Shown here: positions 59,704 to 64,000 of the stretch, piece after piece
How the letters are laid out: every line of letters begins with the position of its first letter
How positions within the stretch are numbered: position 1 is the stretch's first letter
From: Brevibacterium aurantiacum
Lineage (GTDB): Bacteria > Actinomycetota > Actinomycetes > Actinomycetales > Brevibacteriaceae
Direction: 5' to 3'
Assembly (NCBI RefSeq): GCF_900169065.1
Contig: NZ_FXZB01000004.1
Coordinates: forward strand, 1-64,000
Length of the DNA stretch: 64,000 bases
Translations under genes and position numbers: made by a program
Notes under the pieces: generated by a model
What the model was told of the DNA's origin: nothing
What the model saw: the letters and a program-made list of their open reading frames with translations, nothing else
The model's database searches: none

Positions 59704-61554
59704 TCAGATGATGCCGGGCTGAGCCACGTACGGCTGCGGAGCGATGCTGGGTGCAGCAGCGGCTGGCGCGGCAGCGCTAGGTGCGGAATCGTTCGGAGCG
59801 GCTGCGTTCGGTGCGGCGGCACCTGGTGCAGGAGTGCTCGCCGCCACTGCAGAAGTGTTCGGCACTGGTGCGGAGGGAGCGGCGGTGCCGACGTCGTTCA
59901 CGGGTTCGGCAGCGGACGCCACCGGCGACGTAGCGGCGGATTCGGACTTCGGGGGAACCGCCTCGGCGATGGCCTCGAACATGGCCAGGGTCCCGTGCTG
60001 CTGGGCCAGGCTCACCGGCTGGGGGTCGCTGGAGAGCTTGACGCCCACGGTCTGGGTGGCGCGGTCGATGTAGAGCATCTGGCCGTGGATGCCGATGCCG
60101 ATGACCACGTCGCGGCTGGCCGAGGGCACCCAGAACTGGCTGCGGTACATGCCACCGGGGTAGGACTGACCGGACGGGGAATCGGCGAAGACCTGGGCGG
60201 AGTCGGCCGCTCCGGTGAAGATGTCGTCGATCCACTGGCCGGAGAGGACACGCACTCCCTCGGCGGTGGTGCCGCCGCGGGCGATCATCTCACCGAACCT
60301 GGTCAGGTCGCGCAGGGTGGTGCTGATGGCGCCGTCGGCGATGGAACCGCCCCACCGGTCCTGGCAGACCTGGGCCGCGTGGGCCGCACCGATCTTCGAC
60401 CATACGTATTCGCTGGCGATGACGGAGAAGGGCTGCCCGACGACGGCTTCGCAGATCCAGGCCAGGACGTCGGTCTCGCAGCTGCGGTAGACGTAGGCCC
60501 CGCCGTGCTCGCGGTCGCTGGTCAGGCCCTTGAGGAAGTCCTTGATTCCGTTCGCCGAGGTGGCTGTCCGCGGCGCGAAGTCGACCGCCTCGAACAGGGC
60601 CCGGATCTCGGAGCCTTCCTTGAGGTATTCCTCGGAGAACTTGATGCCCGATCGCATGTCGAGAAGATCGCGGATGGTCGCTCCGGCATATCCGCTCTCG
60701 GCCAGTGCCGGCACGCGGGTGGTGACCAGGTCGTCTGGTGAGAGAAGGCCCGCGTCGGTGAGTGCGCCGATGACGGCGGAGACGATGGACTTGCTGATCG
60801 AGAACAGCATGTGCTGGCGGGCCGGCTTCATCGGCCAGGCGTATTCCTCTTCCAGCGCGATGCCGTCGCGGGAGACCATCCACGCATCGGTGAATGTGTT
60901 GGCCAGAACGTCACCGACGGTCGACCATTTCTCGTCGGCACCGGACCACTTCTCGCGGTCGATGGGCAGGGGACGGAAGTCGTTCTCTTCGGTCACAAGA
61001 TCGCGGACCGGGCCGATGCCACGCGGGATGCCGCCGACAGGGAAGATCTCCTCCATCCGAGTCAGTGAGAACGCGAAGTACTCCGGCCACTTCCAGGAAT
61101 CGAGGTCGATGCGTTCGAGGATCGCCTCGGACGGGTCGACGATGGCGTCTTCGCTCGCCGAGGTGAGGTCGCCGGCGCGCGGCAGTGGGGGCAGTCCTGC
61201 TATGTCCTGCGGTTCAGCTGTCGGGTCGACGGCGCTTGGCGGCTCGGTTGTTCCGCGTCCATTCTCGGCACCCGCTGGGCCAGCAGGAACGTCACCGGCC
61301 TCCGGTGGGAGCTGTGCAGGGTCGGCTGGTGGTTCGGTCGGATCCGCCTGGAGCTCAACCGCGGGAACGTGGTCGGCCGATCCGGCAGGAGGTACGGGTG
61401 CGGCAGGAGGTACGGGTGAGGCGGCGTTGTCGCCGGTCTGCTCTGTCTGCGCTGCCGCTGGCTTGATGCCTTTGGTGTTTCCCGAAAGAGCACCGAAGCG
61501 ACGTTTGCCTGGTTCGTCGGGGGAACCGGGCAGGGTCTTGTCCCCATCTGCCAT
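59704..61554 (-). CDS. NylB-like serine hydrolase (beta-lactamase fold) with Pro/Ala-rich ends
   Basis: A 616-residue protein. The central beta-lactamase/esterase domain (about 180-520) has SxxK as SISKS, a Tyr in YRSCETD, and the LLDMRSGIKFSEEYL loop typical of 6-aminohexanoate-dimer-hydrolase-like enzymes. Residues 1-140 and about 540-616 are low-complexity Pro/Ala/Glu-rich. There is no signal peptide, so it appears cytosolic. The unstructured flanks are much longer than usual for this family. GAGG precedes the ATG. Substrate unknown. Confidence 0.8.
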   Translation of the reverse strand: MADGDKTLPGSPDEPGKRRFGALSGNTKGIKPAAAQTEQTGDNAASPVPPAAPVPPAGSADHVPAVELQADPTEPPADPAQLPPEAGDVPAGPAGAENGRGTTEPPSAVDPTAEPQDIAGLPPLPRAGDLTSASEDAIVDPSEAILERIDLDSWKWPEYFAFSLTRMEEIFPVGGIPRGIGPVRDLVTEENDFRPLPIDREKWSGADEKWSTVGDVLANTFTDAWMVSRDGIALEEEYAWPMKPARQHMLFSISKSIVSAVIGALTDAGLLSPDDLVTTRVPALAESGYAGATIRDLLDMRSGIKFSEEYLKEGSEIRALFEAVDFAPRTATSANGIKDFLKGLTSDREHGGAYVYRSCETDVLAWICEAVVGQPFSVIASEYVWSKIGAAHAAQVCQDRWGGSIADGAISTTLRDLTRFGEMIARGGTTAEGVRVLSGQWIDDIFTGAADSAQVFADSPSGQSYPGGMYRSQFWVPSASRDVVIGIGIHGQMLYIDRATQTVGVKLSSDPQPVSLAQQHGTLAMFEAIAEAVPPKSESAATSPVASAAEPVNDVGTAAPSAPVPNTSAVAASTPAPGAAAPNAAAPNDSAPSAAAPAAAAPSIAPQPYVAQPGII

Positions 61555-61886
61555 AGTTCGCCTCCACCTGTCTCGACCGGCACGGACTGCCGATCTGCAT
61601 GGATGAGCCTACCTGCAGGAGAAGAACCATCACAGTTGAGTTCGAGGTTCAGGCAACATTTCGAGCCACATCGCGTGGGACGACAGGCGTTCTACCAGGC
61701 ACGTCACCCCAATCGGTTACTTATCAGTTATTCAACTTACAGTTCGGTGTTCTCGGCGCGTTCTGCGCTGATCGCACCCTAGTCGTACTCCCCACCTCGA
61801 CACAACGCCGCCGTGTTGAGACTCCTGTGCACACGTAGGGGTAGCGACTCTCCACATGCGTCTCGGCACGTGGTCTCCGCGACCTG
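61555..61886. other. Intergenic region between the hydrolase and chrA
   Basis: This 332-bp stretch is lower in GC than its surroundings near 61715-61745 (TTACTTATCAGTTATTCAAC), which is probably promoter sequence for the hydrolase gene on the minus strand. No frame with a start, ribosome site and plausible protein was found. No repeat longer than ten bases stands out apart from a short GTTCGAGGTTCAGG run. Confidence 0.4.
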
Positions 61887-63191
61887 TCAGAGGAACACGA
61901 AACCGATCAGGCCAGCGGCGATGACTGCGGCCCAGGCAGGCAGCTTCCATTTCACCTGGGCGATGAAGACGCCCACGGCGAGCGCCAAAGTGGCAGGTGA
62001 GGTGATGCCCTGGGTGAATACCGGATCGTAGAGGGCTGCAGCGAGGATGCCGACCACGGCGGCGTTGACTCCCAGCAGGGCCCGGCGCACGGCCTTCGCG
62101 CTGCGAAGTCGCTCCCAGAAGGGCAAGGCCGCGATGACGAGGAGGGCTGCAGGCAGAAAGATCGCCAGCAACGCGATGGCCGCACCGATCAATCCTGTCG
62201 GCCCCGTTGTTGTGGAGGCGCCGAGGAATGCGGCGAATGTGAATAGGGGTCCTGGGACTGCCTGTGCGGCGCCGTACCCGGCGAGGAAGGAATCGTGGCC
62301 CACAAGACCGGTCGCGACGGTCTCCGCTTCAAGCAGCGGAAGCACCACATGCCCTCCGCCGAAGACGAGCGCACCGGCTCGGTAGAACACATCGACCAGG
62401 CGCAGACTCGCATCACCGGTGAATGCGGTCAGGATCGGCAGTGCCACGAGCAGCACCACGAAGGTCGTCAGCGCAATGATGCCGACCTTTCGAGAGGTGC
62501 GCACCCCGAAGTCTGGTCGCGCACTGCCTCCATCGGACTGCTCATCCGCATCCGGGCCCTTCGACGCACCGCCTTGAGCGGCTTTGTCTCGTGCCGCTTC
62601 GTCTTGAGCGGCTTCTCGGCGCAGCCAGGCAAGTCCGACGACACCGCCGAGGACGATCGCCGCCACCTGGACGAGCGGGCTCGGGATGAGCAGGATGATG
62701 ATCATCGCGGCCCCGGCGATGGTGGCACGTTTGGCGTCCGGCGTCAGGCTCTTCGCCATCCCGAGCACCGCCTGCGCGACCACGGCCACGGCGGCGGCCT
62801 TCAGTCCGGCCAGCCACCCCATGCCCGTATCCCCACCGAATGCTGCGACGCCGAGGGCGAAGGCGACGAGCACGATGGCCGAGGGCATGGTGAAGGCGAA
62901 CCAGGCAGCCACCAGTCCGCCGAGGCCCGCCCGCTGCAGTCCGATCGCCATGCCCACCTGGCTGGAGGCAGGTCCGGGCAGGAACTGACACAGTGCCACC
63001 AGGTCCGCGTAGGCGCCGTCGGAGAGCCACTTACGACGGGCGACGAAGGTCTCACGAAAGAACCCGAGATGGGCGACCGGTCCACCGAACGAGGTCACAC
63101 CGAGACGCAGGAACGCCCAGAACACTTCACCGATCGTGCCGGGATTCCTGCGCTCATTCCCCACGTCTGCCATCGCTTCGCCCATTCTCAC
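61887..63191 (-). CDS. chrA: Chromate efflux transporter ChrA
   Basis: A 434-residue long-chain CHR transporter with two homologous halves joined by an acidic, Ala/Asp/Lys-rich linker (about 195-225). Half 1 has FLRLGVTSFGGPVAHLGFFRETFV and QFLPGPASSQVGMAIG; half 2 repeats the pattern with GALVFGGGHVVLPLLE and AAQAVPGPLFTFAAFLG. About ten to eleven spans are predicted. It exports chromate, probably driven by the proton gradient. Starts GTG 63191, ATG 63185 and ATG 63173 are all possible. Confidence 0.88.
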   Translation of the reverse strand: MRMGEAMADVGNERRNPGTIGEVFWAFLRLGVTSFGGPVAHLGFFRETFVARRKWLSDGAYADLVALCQFLPGPASSQVGMAIGLQRAGLGGLVAAWFAFTMPSAIVLVAFALGVAAFGGDTGMGWLAGLKAAAVAVVAQAVLGMAKSLTPDAKRATIAGAAMIIILLIPSPLVQVAAIVLGGVVGLAWLRREAAQDEAARDKAAQGGASKGPDADEQSDGGSARPDFGVRTSRKVGIIALTTFVVLLVALPILTAFTGDASLRLVDVFYRAGALVFGGGHVVLPLLEAETVATGLVGHDSFLAGYGAAQAVPGPLFTFAAFLGASTTTGPTGLIGAAIALLAIFLPAALLVIAALPFWERLRSAKAVRRALLGVNAAVVGILAAALYDPVFTQGITSPATLALAVGVFIAQVKWKLPAWAAVIAAGLIGFVFL

Positions 63192-63316
63192 TATTCTGGC
63201 CGGGCCGGCTCAGGCGAACCGTCATATCGGTCGAATACGTCGATGAACTTCAGGACAACTTTTCTGCCCTGTCCGCGCGGGTACGACGCCGGGCACGACA
63301 CATTGACCTTTTACCG

Positions 63317-63937
63317 TTACACCAGTCCCTGGTCTTCAGCCACGCGGATTGCCCGTGACCGAGATTCGACGCCGAGCTTCGTGAACACATTGACCAGATG
63401 GCTCTTCACGGTCGCCTCGGTGACGAAGAGCTCCTGCGCGATCTGCGCATTTGAGGCACCGGTGGCCAGCAGCTTCACCACGTCGCGTTCGCGGCGAGTC
63501 AGCTTCGGGCCCGGGTTGCGCATCGCAGCGACGACCTTCGATGAGATCTCGGGAGGCAGGTAGGTCTCCCCGCGCGAAGCCTTCTCGATCGCAGTCGAGA
63601 TGTCTTCAGGGTTGATGTCCTTGAGCAGGTATCCGGCCGCTCCGGCATTGAGAGCGGCGACGATCTCCGAGTCGTTGTCGAAGGTCGTGAGGATGAGGAC
63701 CGCGGGTTTGCTCGGCCGCGCGTTCAGCCGCTTCGTCACCTCGATGCCGTCGATGCCCTCTCCCAGACGCAGATCGCAGAGCACCACATCGGGCGCGAGC
63801 TCATCGACCAGCTCCAGCGCCTCCTCACCGGTGCTGGCCTCCCCGATGACGGCGATGTGGTCAGGTGCGTCGATGACGGACCGCAGGCCGGCCCGCACCA
63901 CGGGATGGTCATCGACGAGGATCACTCGAATCGTCAT
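63317..63937 (-). CDS. NarL/FixJ-family response regulator
   Basis: A 206-residue regulator. The receiver has VDDHP (D9-D10), phospho-acceptor Asp55 in VVLCDLRLGE and Lys106 in GYLLKDINP. The LuxR-type helix-turn-helix is at about 146-200: LTRRERDVVKLLATGASNAQIAQELFVTEATVKSHLVNVFTKLG. The start overlaps an upstream stop (ATGA). The kinase gene runs beyond the window. It is 125 bp from chrA and in the same direction. Confidence 0.92.
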   Translation of the reverse strand: MTIRVILVDDHPVVRAGLRSVIDAPDHIAVIGEASTGEEALELVDELAPDVVLCDLRLGEGIDGIEVTKRLNARPSKPAVLILTTFDNDSEIVAALNAGAAGYLLKDINPEDISTAIEKASRGETYLPPEISSKVVAAMRNPGPKLTRRERDVVKLLATGASNAQIAQELFVTEATVKSHLVNVFTKLGVESRSRAIRVAEDQGLV

Positions 63938-64000
63938 GCGCTGTCTCCTTGTGTGCGTTGTCCTTCGACGTCCCCACCTTCGCCGAGGTGGTTCTGTCGG
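63934..64000 (-). CDS. Partial C-terminus, probable sensor kinase partner of the NarL-type regulator
   Basis: On the minus strand from the window edge, 21 codons (RQNHLGEGGDVEGQRTQGDS and a final Ala) end in TGA at 63934-63936, overlapping the start of the response regulator by four bases. The tail is polar and shows no motif, but the position immediately upstream of a NarL-type regulator and the ATGA overlap fit the end of its histidine kinase gene. Confidence 0.45.
   Translation of the reverse strand, partial: RQNHLGEGGDVEGQRTQGDSA

Overview
The window is GC-rich and gene-dense, with GTG/TTG starts, many ATGA/GTGA gene overlaps, mycothiol synthesis (mshD) and an orphan GlnR-type regulator. 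This points to an actinobacterium. The close resemblance of the quinate genes to Corynebacterium qsu genes and the overall gene set suggest Micrococcales, with Brevibacterium my best guess (inference; no 16S gene is present).

Layout. 1-1.2 kb: the right end of an ISL3-type IS truncates a small membrane-protein gene, next to a twin-palindrome operator and two tiny genes. 1.2-5.6 kb (-): gabT, then an operon of a 38-residue membrane peptide, a nitrobindin-like FABP protein and YgfZ, then a polytopic membrane protein. 5.9-16.5 kb (+): a methyltransferase, then glnR-like - mshD - ppk1 - mutT1-like with overlapping or abutting ends, then pstS-pstC-pstA-pstB behind a candidate PHO box. Nitrogen control, mycothiol, polyphosphate and phosphate uptake are therefore contiguous. 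16.5-21.4 kb: an HxlR regulator divergent from a RibD-C/DHFR-like reductase, a PadR-UbiB-kinase pair, a DUF4383 membrane protein, and two copies of a long 24/14/24 hairpin, the second followed by a decayed HxlR 3' end. 21.5-25.4 kb: pit and its DUF47 partner, two conserved hypotheticals and tRNA-Lys(UUU) with promoter and terminator. 25.3-32.5 kb: an MmyB-type regulator divergent from an aldo/keto reductase across a perfect palindrome, PspC, a 54-residue membrane peptide with an unusual PH-MarR fusion, an FAD monooxygenase and a membrane GT2. 32.5-39.2 kb: a cell-wall amino-sugar recycling operon (GntR, anmK, SSS symporter, murQ, GlcNAc kinase) and a divergent YghZ-like reductase.

39.2-50.0 kb (-) is the most unusual region. 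An operon encodes a membrane-anchored poly-aspartate protein, a histidine kinase and an OmpR-type regulator. It is followed directly by six genes whose ends all overlap: a MurG/MGT-like glycosyltransferase, two GT4 glycosyltransferases, an ABCB-type exporter and two divergent APH-fold kinases with HxDxxxxQ in place of HxDxxxxN. A pair of 9-bp direct repeats with 11-bp spacing separates regulator and glycosyltransferases. I read this as a candidate signal-responsive system for making, phosphorylating and exporting a glycoconjugate. Its product is unknown.

50-57 kb: a DedA protein, then a quinate/shikimate catabolic cluster (qsuD, qsuC, IclR regulator; divergent MHS transporter, qsuB) with an IclR rather than a LysR regulator, and a small HTH protein. 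57-64 kb (-): a gap gene with a TTG start, a GlxA-type AraC regulator, an AhpD-like protein, a NylB-like serine hydrolase with long Pro/Ala-rich ends, ChrA, and a NarL-type response regulator whose kinase gene runs off the window. No CRISPR array, rRNA or prophage was seen.
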